The notes: a model not told the origin generated them from the sequence alone. A DNA stretch of 64,000 nt from Lachnospiraceae bacterium (GCA_018384375.1 JAHAYJ010000042.1:1-64000); one strand, 5' to 3'; shown: positions 34,885-44,131, counted from the stretch's first letter. Translations and numbers: made by a program.

Positions 34885-35742
34885 ATGAGAACAGTAAACA
34901 GGATAAAAAAGATACTGTTTATTATGATTGGTGCAGCCTTTTACGGAGCAGGAATCAGTCTTTTTATTGATCCGAATGATTTCGCACCGGGAGGAATATC
35001 AGGGCTGTCTATCATTTTAAACAGAGTAATTCCGCTGGATACAGGAACACTGTTTCTACTCATCAATATACCGATTATGATCTTTGGCGCATGGAAATTT
35101 GGTAAAAGATTTATTTTGCGTACACTTTTTGCAATTGTTCTGGTATCTTTTTTTACCAATCTTTTTATTCGGTTTAAACCGCTTACCACAGATCCCATGC
35201 TTGCAGCTGTATTTGGTGGAGGTGTCGTTGCAATCGGTATCGGAATGGTTCTGCGAAGCGGAGCAACGACCGGTGGTACGGATGTGATAATCAAGTATTT
35301 GAGAATAAAAAAGCCATATCTGAGGACAGGAACACTCTTCCTGATCTTTGATGCAGTCATCATCGGAACAGGTTGGCTGGTATTTCAAAATCTCGATGTG
35401 ATTCTTTACAGTGCGGTATCTGCTATGGTGACTTCACAGGTGTTAGATCTGGTTTTGTACGGAAAGGATGAGGCAAATTTGATTTATATCATCAGTGACG
35501 TATCTGAGAAGATTACAAATCGAATTCTGGAAGAAATGCAGATCGGTGTTACCCACTTACAAGGGAGCGGAGGCTACCGGAGAAAGGATAAACAAATCAT
35601 TTTATGTGTTGTAAAGAAGCAAAGTGCTTATCGGATTGAGGAAATTGTTAAGCAGGAGGACGAAAAGGCGTTTATGATCGTGACCAGTGCCTCTGAAATC
35701 TATGGGGAAGGGTACAAAAGTTATTTTGGAGAGAAACTGTAG
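34885..35742 (+). CDS. YitT-family membrane protein (DUF161/DUF2179)
   Basis: 285 residues: five to six membrane segments in the first ~190 residues with the family's GAAFYGAGISLFIDPNDFAPGG and RSGATTGGTDVI motifs, followed by a soluble DUF2179 domain (ITNRILEEMQIGVTHLQGSGGY). Members are common in Firmicutes; transport function is suspected but the substrate is unknown. GGAGG precedes ATG 34885, directly after a small AATCC/GGATT hairpin. Between two terminator/promoter regions, so probably monocistronic. Confidence 0.88.
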   Translation: MRTVNRIKKILFIMIGAAFYGAGISLFIDPNDFAPGGISGLSIILNRVIPLDTGTLFLLINIPIMIFGAWKFGKRFILRTLFAIVLVSFFTNLFIRFKPLTTDPMLAAVFGGGVVAIGIGMVLRSGATTGGTDVIIKYLRIKKPYLRTGTLFLIFDAVIIGTGWLVFQNLDVILYSAVSAMVTSQVLDLVLYGKDEANLIYIISDVSEKITNRILEEMQIGVTHLQGSGGYRRKDKQIILCVVKKQSAYRIEEIVKQEDEKAFMIVTSASEIYGEGYKSYFGEKL

Positions 35743-35758
35743 CATGCGGGAGCATAAA

Positions 35759-35788
35759 TTGAAGGAATTCCCAGTCAAAAGCTATAGA
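35759..35788 (+). promoter_or_regulatory. possible promoter of the GH25 gene
   Basis: -35 TTGAAG (35759-35764), 18-bp spacer, -10 TATAGA (35783-35788). Confidence 0.35.
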
Positions 35789-35851
35789 CGGCAAAAGAAA
35801 AAGATAATATACTTATTCTGTATCAAAAGTTTAACAAGGAAGGTACAGAGA

Positions 35852-36946
35852 ATGGCAAACAAAGTAAGAAGAAACCGAAGAAGACAACAGGTGAACCTGG
35901 TTACCAATATAATTTTCTGTCTCATCACCCTTGCGGCGCTCACAGGCTGTATCATACTCTTATTACAGAATTACGGACTAAGAAATAAAAGCCAGGAGGC
36001 AATGGCACGCCTTAAGGAATTTGAAGATAAGGAAGAAGAGTATATCTATACACAGGCAGATATGGAAGCCTATTCAAAGGAAATTGCACTTAAGGAAGGA
36101 GAGTTGCAGAAGGCAGCTCTTTTAGATGATCTGAAGCTCAAGATGAGTAGTGGTGAAAGTACTTCTGAAATGCTGCGTGATTTCTTCCCGGAGGATGTGG
36201 TTGTTTATTCGGACGGTAAATACAATTTCTTTCCGATTTCGGACAAGCTAAAAAAACACAATTATGTTTATGATAATTTTGTCGTTCAGGAAAATAATGA
36301 AGTCGTTTATATGGATGATACACAGGAGATCAAATCTCTTAAGGGTATTGATGTATCTAAGTATCAAGGAGAAATTGACTGGGCGAAAACTGCGTCTGAT
36401 GGCGTATCCTATGCATTTATTCGAGCAGGTTATCGTGGAAGTTCGGAAGGGAAGTTGGTTGAGGATGAACAGTTTCAGGACAACATCGAGGGTGCCTTAG
36501 ACAACGGTATCGATGTCGGAATTTACTTTTACACGCAGGCGGTAACAGAGGAAGAAGCCATTGAAGAAGCAGAATTTGTTCTTGATCTGATTCAGGATTA
36601 TGATGTGACTTACCCAATTGTATTTGACATAGAAGAGTCCGAGAATGAAAAGGCACGGACTGCAGAAATGACTAAGGAGGAAAATACAAAGGCAACGATT
36701 GCTTTTTTGGAAACCATCAGGAAGGCTGGATACACGCCTATGATTTATGGCAATTTGAAAACCTTTATGATTATGCTGGATATGGAACAGCTTGAGGATT
36801 ATGATAAATGGTTTGCCTATTACAATACGCCGGTCTATTTCCCGTATGAATTCAGTATCTGGCAGTATACGTCCGAGGGTAATGTGAATGGGATTAAGGG
36901 AGATGTGGATATGAATGTCTGTATGAAGAAATATGTGCAGGAGTAG
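35852..36946 (+). CDS. membrane-anchored GH25 lysozyme (muramidase)
   Basis: Peptidoglycan hydrolase at the outer face of the membrane. 364 residues from ATG 35852 (MANKVRRNRRRQQ), preceded by AAGGAAGG: a basic cytoplasmic start, a membrane anchor (about 16-40), a coiled-coil stalk of ~60 residues, then the GH25 domain (KGIDVSKYQGEIDWAKTA, SYAFIRAGYRG, YPIVFDIEESE, SIWQYTSEG, GDVDMNVCM). The DID/E acidic residues of the GH25 site are present. An in-frame ATG at 35687 lies inside yitT and is rejected. Probably functions in wall remodelling; no phage genes nearby. Confidence 0.9.
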   Translation: MANKVRRNRRRQQVNLVTNIIFCLITLAALTGCIILLLQNYGLRNKSQEAMARLKEFEDKEEEYIYTQADMEAYSKEIALKEGELQKAALLDDLKLKMSSGESTSEMLRDFFPEDVVVYSDGKYNFFPISDKLKKHNYVYDNFVVQENNEVVYMDDTQEIKSLKGIDVSKYQGEIDWAKTASDGVSYAFIRAGYRGSSEGKLVEDEQFQDNIEGALDNGIDVGIYFYTQAVTEEEAIEEAEFVLDLIQDYDVTYPIVFDIEESENEKARTAEMTKEENTKATIAFLETIRKAGYTPMIYGNLKTFMIMLDMEQLEDYDKWFAYYNTPVYFPYEFSIWQYTSEGNVNGIKGDVDMNVCMKKYVQE

Positions 36947-36958
36947 TATGGCAGTGAT

Positions 36959-37834
36959 ATGAGGGGAAAAATGCAGGATATAGATACCGAAGAAACAGTA
37001 CCTGAAAATTTTGTGAAAAGTGGATATCTCAAGGAAAAATTCAGACTGTTTCACTTAAAAGATAAGGAACCAAAAAAATACAGCTATCATTATCATGATT
37101 TTCACAAATTGATCTGGTTTATCTCCGGAAATGTCGAGTATCACATAGAAGGAAAGACTTATAAGCTGGAGCCTCATGATATTTTGCTTGTGAACAAAGG
37201 CGAAATTCATAAGCCCGCTGTCGGGGAAGACGCTGTTTATGAGAGATATGTATTTTATATTTCAACAGATTTTCTGGATGAGCATTCGGAGGAGGGAAGT
37301 AATCTAAATCAATGCTTTCAAATGGCATTAAAGGAGCAGGGAAATATCATTCGGCTGAATCCTGCTCAGAGCAGAATGTTGTTTGAAACAGTACGGCTAC
37401 TCGAGAAGGCAGAAGGTGAAGATATTTATGCAAAGGAAATGTATTGCAGAATTTTATTTTTAAAGCTGTTAATTGAATTGAACCGATGCTGTATTGAAAA
37501 TCCCGAAGTATTTCACAAAACAGCCAGATATGATAAAAAAGTTGTGGAAATGATTCATTATATCAATGAAAATTTATCGCAGGACTTGACAATAGAAGCA
37601 TTATCATCACGATTTTATCTGAGCAAATACCATATGATGCGCAAGTTTAAAGAAGAGACCGGATATTCCATGCATCAATATGTTTTGGAAAAGAGAATTC
37701 TTGCAGCAAGGAACTTGATCCTATCAGGTATGCCGGCAACAACAGCAAGTACTGAGTGTGGCTTTAAGGATTACTCAACCTTCAGCAGAGCCTATAAAAA
37801 GCTTCTGGGACAGCTTCCGTCAGAAGCTTATTAA
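36959..37834 (+). CDS. AraC-family transcriptional regulator with cupin sensor
   Basis: 291 residues: an N-terminal cupin-type ligand domain (YSYHYHDFHKLIWFISGNVE, HDILLVNKGEIHKP) and a C-terminal double helix-turn-helix (IEALSSRFYLSKYHMMRKFKE, then ASTECGFKDYSTFSRAYKKL). ATG 36971, with GAGGGG close upstream, is an alternative start. It follows the GH25 gene by 12 bp and ends at a strong terminator. Regulators of this type often sense sugars; no target operon is next to it, so what it controls is unknown. Confidence 0.9.
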   Translation: MRGKMQDIDTEETVPENFVKSGYLKEKFRLFHLKDKEPKKYSYHYHDFHKLIWFISGNVEYHIEGKTYKLEPHDILLVNKGEIHKPAVGEDAVYERYVFYISTDFLDEHSEEGSNLNQCFQMALKEQGNIIRLNPAQSRMLFETVRLLEKAEGEDIYAKEMYCRILFLKLLIELNRCCIENPEVFHKTARYDKKVVEMIHYINENLSQDLTIEALSSRFYLSKYHMMRKFKEETGYSMHQYVLEKRILAARNLILSGMPATTASTECGFKDYSTFSRAYKKLLGQLPSEAY

Positions 37835-37852
37835 AAGATTTTTTAGATTTTT

Positions 37853-37892
37853 ATACCTGTCAAGCAAAAATACTTGACAGGTATGCTTTTTT
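37853..37892 (+). terminator. intrinsic terminator after the AraC gene
   Basis: Perfect 12-bp stem ATACCTGTCAAG / CTTGACAGGTAT with an 8-base loop, then GCTTTTTTA. The right arm contains a TTGACA box used by the next promoter prediction. Confidence 0.88.
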
Positions 37893-37902
37893 ATTGTATT
37901 CT
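37874..37902 (+). promoter_or_regulatory. predicted promoter of ylxM-ffh, embedded in the terminator
   Basis: -35 TTGACA (37874-37879) inside the right arm of the terminator stem, 17-bp spacer, -10 TATTCT (37897-37902). A start near 37909 would leave about 10 bases of leader before the ylxM ATG. Confidence 0.45.
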
Positions 37903-37918
37903 ACCTAAGGTGATTGCA

Positions 37919-38260
37919 ATGGAGAGAATTGTTGAGCAGGGTCTTCTTTATGATTTTTACGGAGAATTGCTGACAGAGCATCAAAGGAAAATATATGAGG
38001 ATGTGGTCTACAATGACCTTTCCTTGACAGAGATTGCACAGGAAAATGGAATATCCAGGCAAGGTGTGCATGATCTTGTGAGAAGGTGTAATCATCTTTT
38101 ACAGGAATATGAGGATAAACTGCATCTGGTAGAGCGTTTTATGAGGATCAGAAGCAGAGTGGAACAGCTGAAGCAGCTGACAAATGATTCAGAGATGAAC
38201 AAAGATAAGCTGATAGAGGAAATTGAAAGCCTGTCTTCAAAGATATTAGAGGAGCTTTAA
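37919..38260 (+). CDS. ylxM: YlxM-family helix-turn-helix protein of the SRP operon
   Basis: 113 residues from ATG 37919 (AAGGTGATTGCA upstream). HTH of the sigma-70 region 4 type ([20 protein letters not shown]) and a C-terminal coiled coil. Members sit immediately ahead of ffh and are thought to modulate SRP components. An in-frame ATG at 37874 would start inside the terminator arm and is rejected. Four bases separate it from ffh. Confidence 0.9.
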   Translation: MERIVEQGLLYDFYGELLTEHQRKIYEDVVYNDLSLTEIAQENGISRQGVHDLVRRCNHLLQEYEDKLHLVERFMRIRSRVEQLKQLTNDSEMNKDKLIEEIESLSSKILEEL

Positions 38261-38264
38261 ATCC

Positions 38265-39623
38265 ATGGCATTTGAGAGCTTGACGGATAAACTTCAAAAT
38301 GTGTTTAAAAATCTGCGCAGCAAGGGAAGGCTTACCGAGGAGGATGTTAAAGCAGCTCTGAAGGAGGTTAAGCTTGCACTCCTTGAAGCAGATGTTAATT
38401 TTAAAGTCGTAAAACAGTTTGTTAAGTCTGTGGAAGAACGTGCCATAGGTTCTGATGTTATGAACGGTCTGAATCCCGGACAGATGGTTATTAAGATCGT
38501 AAACGAAGAAATGATTGCCCTAATGGGGTCTGAAACAACAGAAATTCAGATGCAGCCCGGAAAGGCAATAACCACTATCATGATGTGTGGTCTTCAGGGT
38601 GCCGGTAAAACGACTACCACAGCAAAGATTGCGGGAAAGCTGAAACTGAAGGGGAAAAAGCCCCTGTTGGTAGCTTGTGATGTATATAGACCTGCAGCGA
38701 TAAAGCAGCTGCAGATCAATGGTGAGAAGCAACAGGTTGATGTTTTTTCCATGGGGGATAATCAGAGTCCTGTTGATATTGCAAAGGCGGCTGTTGAACA
38801 TGCCAAGAAAAACGGTCACAATGTAGTGATCCTGGATACCGCAGGACGTCTTCATATAGATGAAGATATGATGGCGGAGCTTCAAAGCATCAAAAAGCAG
38901 ATAGAAGTGCATCAGAGCCTTTTGGTGGTAGATGCAATGACCGGACAGGATGCTGTTACGGTTGCTAAAGAATTCGATGAGAAGATTGGTATAGATGGTG
39001 TTATTCTGTCTAAAATGGACGGCGATACCAGAGGTGGTGCCGCATTGTCTGTGAAAGCAGTTACGGGAAAGCCGATCCTCTATGTAGGTATGGGGGAAAA
39101 GCTTTCTGATTTGGAGCAGTTTTATCCCGAAAGAATGGCAAGCCGTATTCTTGGAATGGGAGATGTGCTTTCTTTGATTGAAAAAGCACAGGAAAACATT
39201 TCTATTGACGAAGCCAAAGAAAAAGAAATGGCTGCCCGGATGAAAAAGGGTAAGTTTGATTTTGAAGATTATTTAGAGAGCATGAAACAGATGCGTAATA
39301 TGGGTGGACTTACCAGTATTCTTGGTATGCTTCCGGGAATGGGCAAGCAGATGGGCGATTTGGAATCCATGATAGATGATAAGCAACTGGCAAGAACGGA
39401 AGCAATCGTACTCAGTATGACCCCTGAAGAGAGGAAAAATCCCAAGCTCCTTAACCTGAGCAGAAAGGGAAGAATTGCCAAAGGGGCGGGAGTTGATATT
39501 GCAGTTGTGAACCGTTTTGTAAAACAGTTTGAACAGTCCCAGAAGATGATGAAGCAGATGCCCGGTCTGATGGGCGGCAAACGAGGCAGAGGCAGTTTTG
39601 GCGGAATGAGATTCCCGTTTTAA
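38265..39623 (+). CDS. ffh: signal recognition particle protein Ffh
   Basis: SRP54 GTPase that binds signal sequences on the ribosome. 452 residues: NG domain (GLQGAGKTTTTAKIAGKL, DTAGRLHIDEDMM, SKMDGDTRGGAALS) and a methionine-rich M domain at the C terminus (MKQMRNMGGLTSILGMLPGM, then MMKQMPGLMGG). Receptor FtsY is at 32.6 kb. I did not find the SRP RNA in the window. Confidence 0.98.
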   Translation: MAFESLTDKLQNVFKNLRSKGRLTEEDVKAALKEVKLALLEADVNFKVVKQFVKSVEERAIGSDVMNGLNPGQMVIKIVNEEMIALMGSETTEIQMQPGKAITTIMMCGLQGAGKTTTTAKIAGKLKLKGKKPLLVACDVYRPAAIKQLQINGEKQQVDVFSMGDNQSPVDIAKAAVEHAKKNGHNVVILDTAGRLHIDEDMMAELQSIKKQIEVHQSLLVVDAMTGQDAVTVAKEFDEKIGIDGVILSKMDGDTRGGAALSVKAVTGKPILYVGMGEKLSDLEQFYPERMASRILGMGDVLSLIEKAQENISIDEAKEKEMAARMKKGKFDFEDYLESMKQMRNMGGLTSILGMLPGMGKQMGDLESMIDDKQLARTEAIVLSMTPEERKNPKLLNLSRKGRIAKGAGVDIAVVNRFVKQFEQSQKMMKQMPGLMGGKRGRGSFGGMRFPF

Positions 39624-39703
39624 ATGTTGAAGTTAGAAACCGTTTTTTTAATGTGTTTCTATTCAAAATATAAAATAACAGAATTAATACGGAGGTGAAA
39701 AAC

Positions 39704-39949
39704 ATGGCAGTAAAAATCAGATTAAGAAGAATGGGACAGAAGAAGGCTCCTTTCTATAGAATCGTTGTTGCAGATTCCAGATCTCCCAGAGATGGAAGAT
39801 GTATCGAGGAAATCGGAACCTACGATCCCAACACAGCCCCCAGTACCTTCAAGGTAAATGAAGAACTGGCTAAGAAGTGGCTTGCAAACGGCGCACAGCC
39901 TACAGAAGTTGTCAGCAAGATTTTCAAGCAGGCAGGCATTGAAAAGTAG
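39704..39949 (+). CDS. rpsP: 30S ribosomal protein S16
   Basis: 81 residues from ATG 39704 ([20 protein letters not shown]), GGAGGTGAAAAAC upstream; the GTG at 39695 is part of the ribosome site. Followed by khpA, as in most Firmicutes. Confidence 0.97.
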   Translation: MAVKIRLRRMGQKKAPFYRIVVADSRSPRDGRCIEEIGTYDPNTAPSTFKVNEELAKKWLANGAQPTEVVSKIFKQAGIEK

Positions 39950-39981
39950 ACGCATGTTGACAGACCTTTTGGAGGTGGACT

Positions 39982-40209
39982 ATGAAGGAATTGGTTGAAG
40001 TAATTGCAAAAGCACTTGTAGAGCATCCGGATGAAGTTGTTGTTACCCAGAAGGAAGATGGCAAGCATATTACCATTGAGCTTCATGTTGCTGCGTCCGA
40101 TATGGGCAAGGTGATCGGAAAACAGGGAAGAATTGCAAAAGCAATCCGCTCTGTTGTAAAGGCTGCATCATCCAAGGAAAATCAGAAAGTAGATGTGGAA
40201 ATCGTCTAA
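39982..40209 (+). CDS. khpA: KH-domain RNA-binding protein KhpA (YlqC)
   Basis: 75-residue single KH domain with the RNA-binding loop [13 protein letters not shown]. Works with KhpB/Jag in small-RNA binding and cell elongation control in Gram-positive bacteria. 32 bp after rpsP with GGAGGTG; ends at a terminator. Confidence 0.95.
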   Translation: MKELVEVIAKALVEHPDEVVVTQKEDGKHITIELHVAASDMGKVIGKQGRIAKAIRSVVKAASSKENQKVDVEIV

Positions 40210-40213
40210 GACT

Positions 40214-40247
40214 AAGGATGTTCCTTTCTTATGGGAACATCCTTTTT
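40214..40247 (+). terminator. intrinsic terminator between khpA and rimM
   Basis: 11-bp stem AAGGATGTTCC / GGAACATCCTT, 9-base loop, TTTTT. It would uncouple or attenuate rimM-trmD-rplS relative to rpsP-khpA. Confidence 0.85.
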
Positions 40248-40294
40248 CATATCATTGGAATGACCTTTGCTATGAAAAAGTTATGAGGAAGAAT

Positions 40295-40804
40295 ATGGAA
40301 CAGGTATTTCAGGTTGGTATTATATCATCCACACACGGTGTAAGAGGAGAAGTAAAGGTATTTCCGACAACGGATGATATGAAACGTTTTAATAAATTAA
40401 AGGAAATTTTATTAGACACCGGCAAGGAGTATATGACTCTTCAAATTGAAGGAGTCAAATTCTTTAAACAGTTTGTGATTTTGAAATTCAAAGGGTATGA
40501 CAATATAGATGATATCGTAAAATACAAAGGGAATGGTCTTTTTGTCACCAGGGAAAATGCTGTGAAGCTTCAAAAAGACGAATATTTTATAGCAGATCTG
40601 ATCGGTCTTAACGTGGTAAATGAGGATGAGAGCTTTACCGGCGTTCTTAAGGATGTCATGGAGACCGGGGCAAATGATGTTTACGTTGTGGAAAGCGCTG
40701 ACGGAAAAGAAGTATTGATTCCGGCGATCAAGGATTGTATTTTAAAGGTGGATTTTGAAAAAGAACAGATATTGGTTCATCTTTTAGATGGACTTTTGGA
40801 TTAA
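40295..40804 (+). CDS. rimM: ribosome maturation factor RimM
   Basis: Assists 30S assembly and binds S19. 169 residues from ATG 40295 (GAGGAAGA upstream): N-terminal barrel starting [20 protein letters not shown], then a PRC-barrel C domain ([29 protein letters not shown]). Earlier in-frame starts at 40193 and 40283 either run through the terminator or lack a site. Confidence 0.95.
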   Translation: MEQVFQVGIISSTHGVRGEVKVFPTTDDMKRFNKLKEILLDTGKEYMTLQIEGVKFFKQFVILKFKGYDNIDDIVKYKGNGLFVTRENAVKLQKDEYFIADLIGLNVVNEDESFTGVLKDVMETGANDVYVVESADGKEVLIPAIKDCILKVDFEKEQILVHLLDGLLD

Positions 40805-40817
40805 GAGGTGCAATGAG

Positions 40818-41615
40818 TTGAACTTTCATGTGTTGACATTGTTTCCGGAAATGATTGAGCAGGGACTTCACACCAGTATTACTGGACGTTCCCTTGAAAA
40901 GGGAACGATCACATTACATACAGTGAACATCCGGAACTATACTGTAAACAAGCATAAGAAGGTGGATGATTATCCTTACGGAGGCGGTGCAGGTATGCTG
41001 ATGCAGGCACAGCCGGTTTATGATGCTTACAGGGCTGTTGTGGAGAAAATTTCGGAGCGAAAAGGAGAAAACAGCAAAGTTCCGCGTGTTATTTATCTGA
41101 CTCCCCAGGGACGCGTGTTCAATCAGTCCATGGCCAGGGAACTCGCAGGGGAAGAAGATCTGATCTTTCTGTGCGGTCATTATGAAGGAATCGATGAACG
41201 AGTGCTCGAGGAAATTGTCACAGACAATATTTCTATCGGTGACTATGTGCTCACCGGCGGAGAGCTCCCCGCACTTGTGCTGATGGATGCCATTTCCCGT
41301 ATGGTTCCCGGTGTGCTGGGCAATCAGGAATCCGGCGATACAGAAAGCCACAGCAATTATCTGCTGGAATATCCTCAGTATTCCAGACCGGAAATCTGGC
41401 ATGATAAGAAAGTGCCCGAAATTCTTCTTTCAGGCGATCACGCCAAGGTGGAAGAATGGAGACTGGAACGGTCTCTTGAGAAGACACAAAAACTGCGGCC
41501 TGATCTTTATCAAAAATGGGTGTCCGAAAATGAAGAGTATTTTATCCGTAAGAAAAATCGGGAAGAGCGAAAGAAAAGAAATGAGAGGAAAAAGGAAAAA
41601 AAACTTGTATTTTAG
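40818..41615 (+). CDS. trmD: tRNA (guanine37-N1)-methyltransferase TrmD
   Basis: SAM-dependent methylation of G37 in tRNA, preventing frameshifting. 265 residues; SPOUT knot residues visible (LCGHYEGIDERVLEE, ISIGDYVLTGGELPALVL, DAISRMVPGVLGNQES). The start is TTG 40818 after AAGAGGTG with 7-base spacing, giving the conserved LNFHVLTLFPEM terminus; the nearer ATG at 40813 is out of frame and stops after two codons. The C terminus carries an extra Lys/Arg/Glu-rich tail of about 25 residues. Confidence 0.95.
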   Translation: MNFHVLTLFPEMIEQGLHTSITGRSLEKGTITLHTVNIRNYTVNKHKKVDDYPYGGGAGMLMQAQPVYDAYRAVVEKISERKGENSKVPRVIYLTPQGRVFNQSMARELAGEEDLIFLCGHYEGIDERVLEEIVTDNISIGDYVLTGGELPALVLMDAISRMVPGVLGNQESGDTESHSNYLLEYPQYSRPEIWHDKKVPEILLSGDHAKVEEWRLERSLEKTQKLRPDLYQKWVSENEEYFIRKKNREERKKRNERKKEKKLVF

Positions 41616-41710
41616 TATCAGCTGTGATAAAGTATTAGCGTTGCGAAATTATGGTGGTCCTCTGTTACAAGTGTATTAAGAACACCTGATGAATCAAATG
41701 GAGGTTAAAA

Positions 41711-42055
41711 ATGAGCGAAATTATTAAAAGCATTGAAGCTGAACAGCTGAAAGAAGTTGCAGAGTTTAACGTAGGTGATACCATTAAGGTATACGGCAAG
41801 ATCAAAGAAGGAAACCGTGAAAGAATTCAGGTTTTTGAAGGTGTGGTTCTGAAGAGACAGGGAACCGGTGCCAGAGAAACCTTTACCGTAAGAAAATCTT
41901 CCAACGGCGTAGGCGTAGAGAAGACCTGGCCTGTATATTCACCCAATGTAGAAAAGATTGAAGTGGTTCGTAAAGGTAAAGTAAGAAGAGCAAAATTGAA
42001 TTACTTAAGAGACCGTATCGGTAAGAAGGCAAAGGTAAAAGAAATTGTAAGATAA
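41711..42055 (+). CDS. rplS: 50S ribosomal protein L19
   Basis: 114 residues; [23 protein letters not shown] and the C-terminal [13 protein letters not shown] are typical. Preceded by about 95 bp after trmD with a GGAGG site; a leader regulatory structure could lie there but I cannot assign one. Confidence 0.97.
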   Translation: MSEIIKSIEAEQLKEVAEFNVGDTIKVYGKIKEGNRERIQVFEGVVLKRQGTGARETFTVRKSSNGVGVEKTWPVYSPNVEKIEVVRKGKVRRAKLNYLRDRIGKKAKVKEIVR

Positions 42056-42066
42056 TCAGGAAAGAG

Positions 42067-42097
42067 AAAGGGTCCTAAAGCGGACTCTTTTTTTTTG
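42067..42097 (+). terminator. intrinsic terminator after rplS
   Basis: AAAGGGTCC / GGACTCTTT (one G-T pair), 6-base loop, then eight or more T. Confidence 0.88.
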
Positions 42098-42143
42098 CTA
42101 TGAAGTATGATAAAATAGACAGGAATGTGAAGAGGAATGGTTT

Positions 42144-42728
42144 ATGGCAAGGCATAAGGGCTTAACTTTTTATGAAAAAAAGAAGAGGATAAGCAAGGAA
42201 ATGATACGGGAAATTTTTGCCCTTCTGTTTTATTGCTTTGCAGCAATTCTTCTCGCATTTGTGATTGTCTTTCTTGTTGGGATGAAAGTCAGTGTGATTG
42301 GTGTATCCATGGAGCCTGCTCTTCATAATGGGCAGGAAGTTTTGGTGAATCGGTTCCTGTACAAATTGTTCTCGCCGGAAAGAGGTGATATTGTAGTTTT
42401 TTTGCCAAACGGAAATAAAAATTCCCATTATTATCTTAAGCGCGTGATTGGTCTGCCTGGAGAAACGGTTCAGATTATTGGCGGCTACGTTTATATTAAT
42501 GGTGAACTCCTTGAAGAGGATGAGTCCTATGATAAGATAGCAGATCCGGGAATTGCAGAAAATGAGATTATACTTGGAATAGATGAGTACTTTGTTCTTG
42601 GAGATAACAGAAATAACAGTGAAGACAGCAGATCAGGTAATATTGGAATAGTGGATAAAGACAATATTACCGGAAAAGCATGGTTTCATTTAGGATGTGA
42701 AGAAGAGAACATGGGTTTTATTAAATAG
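42144..42728 (+). CDS. lepB: signal peptidase I (first copy)
   Basis: Membrane serine protease that removes signal peptides. 194 residues with one N-terminal membrane segment (about 22-48), catalytic Ser in GVSMEPALHNGQE, catalytic Lys in YLKRVIGLPGE, and the GDNRNNSEDSR box. Second copy lies 0.9 kb downstream, with rbgA between them. The two proteins differ clearly in sequence, so this is an old duplication. Confidence 0.95.
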   Translation: MARHKGLTFYEKKKRISKEMIREIFALLFYCFAAILLAFVIVFLVGMKVSVIGVSMEPALHNGQEVLVNRFLYKLFSPERGDIVVFLPNGNKNSHYYLKRVIGLPGETVQIIGGYVYINGELLEEDESYDKIADPGIAENEIILGIDEYFVLGDNRNNSEDSRSGNIGIVDKDNITGKAWFHLGCEEENMGFIK

Positions 42729-42743
42729 ATATAGGAGAGAGTT

Positions 42744-43595
42744 ATGAATTATCAGTGGTATCCGGGACATATGACAAAGGCAAAACGGATGATGCAGGAG
42801 AATATCAAATTGATTGACCTTGTCATTGAACTCGTTGATGCAAGAGCTCCAATGAGCAGCCGAAATCCGGATATTGATGAACTTGGGAAGAATAAATCAA
42901 GAATCATTCTTTTGAATAAAGCAGACTTGGCCGATGCCTGCCAAAACCAGAAGTGGACTGACTATTTTCAGAAAAGAGGCCTGCATGTTCAGGAAATGAA
43001 TTCAAAAACCGGCATGGGAATAAAAAGCATAGAGGCACTTGTGCAGGAAGCCTGCAGAGAGAAAATAGAACGTGATCGGAAAAGAGGAATCATCAATCGT
43101 CCGGTCCGGGCTATGGTCACAGGGATTCCCAATGTGGGTAAGTCAACCTTTATTAATGCTTTAGCAGGAAAAGCATGTGCAAAAACGGGAAATAAACCGG
43201 GTGTTACCAAGGGAAAGCAATGGATCCGGTTGAATAAGAATCTGGAGCTTCTGGATACTCCCGGAATTCTCTGGCCGAGATTTGAAAATCAGGTTGTTGG
43301 GGAAAGATTGGCAATGATCGGTTCAATCAATGATGAAATTTTACATGCAGATGAACTTGCTGTAGCTATTCTTTCTTTTTTGCAACGAGAATATCCCGGT
43401 TCATTAGAAGATCGATATGGTGTTCATGAGGATGAAGATAGTTATAAAACCCTAGAAGAAATCTGCATAAAGAGACAGTGCTTCCAAAAGGGGCAGCAAC
43501 CGGATCTTTTACGGGCATCCGGCATGATTATTGAGGAATTCAGAAGCGGTAAAATAGGAAGGATTACATTAGAATATCCGGAGGAGTGGCAGTGA
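42744..43595 (+). CDS. rbgA: ribosome biogenesis GTPase RbgA (YlqF)
   Basis: Circularly permuted GTPase for late 50S assembly. 283 residues; starts NYQWYPGHMTKAKRMM with the catalytic-type His, G4 motif LLNKADLAD before G1 GIPNVGKSTFINALAG and G3 DTPGILWPRFE. GGAGAG site; ends in a 4-bp overlap with the second signal peptidase. Confidence 0.97.
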   Translation: MNYQWYPGHMTKAKRMMQENIKLIDLVIELVDARAPMSSRNPDIDELGKNKSRIILLNKADLADACQNQKWTDYFQKRGLHVQEMNSKTGMGIKSIEALVQEACREKIERDRKRGIINRPVRAMVTGIPNVGKSTFINALAGKACAKTGNKPGVTKGKQWIRLNKNLELLDTPGILWPRFENQVVGERLAMIGSINDEILHADELAVAILSFLQREYPGSLEDRYGVHEDEDSYKTLEEICIKRQCFQKGQQPDLLRASGMIIEEFRSGKIGRITLEYPEEWQ

Positions 43596-44131
43596 ATAAG
43601 AGATTAAAGGACATTTTAAGCACAAGTATTTATTTTTTGATAGTATTGATTTTGACATTTCTGGTAGTAACCTATGTGGGTCAGAGAACCATGGTGATAG
43701 GAAGCTCGATGGAACCGATGCTCAGCGATGGAGATAATCTGATTGTCGACAAGCTTTCCTATCGATTTAATGAACCTCAGCGGTTTGACATCATTGTATT
43801 TCCCTTTCGCTATGCTGAAAAAACTTACTATATAAAGAGAATTATCGGGCTGCCGGGGGAAACAGTGTTTATTGATGAGAATGGAACGATTTTTATTAAC
43901 GGCGAGGAATTGCAGGAATCTTATGGCAAGGAGATCATAAAGGATCCGGGAAGAGCCTATGAACCGATCACTCTTGGTGAGGATGAATACTTTGTTTTAG
44001 GAGATAATCGGAATAACAGTTCAGATAGCCGAGATCCTGTTGTGGGAAATATTCACAGGGATGAATTTATTGGTAAAGCATGGATGAGAATCTGGCCATT
44101 CAGCAAAATGGGGATGATCAAACATCAGTAA
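43592..44131 (+). CDS. lepB: signal peptidase I (second copy)
   Basis: 179 residues with one N-terminal membrane segment, Ser in IGSSMEPMLSDGDN, Lys in YYIKRIIGLPGE and box GDNRNNSSDSRDPVVG. The start is GTG 43592 (GGAGG seven bases upstream), overlapping the rbgA stop as GTGA; the GTG at 43586 falls in the ribosome site. Confidence 0.95.
   Translation: MNKRLKDILSTSIYFLIVLILTFLVVTYVGQRTMVIGSSMEPMLSDGDNLIVDKLSYRFNEPQRFDIIVFPFRYAEKTYYIKRIIGLPGETVFIDENGTIFINGEELQESYGKEIIKDPGRAYEPITLGEDEYFVLGDNRNNSSDSRDPVVGNIHRDEFIGKAWMRIWPFSKMGMIKHQ

Noticed and set aside
35687-35851. Upstream extension of the GH25 gene
   Set aside because: It overlaps yitT and lacks a ribosome site; ATG 35852 gives a normal membrane-anchor start.
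41616-41710. Ribosomal-protein leader structure ahead of rplS
   Set aside because: No structure could be recognised with confidence by eye; a covariance search would be needed.
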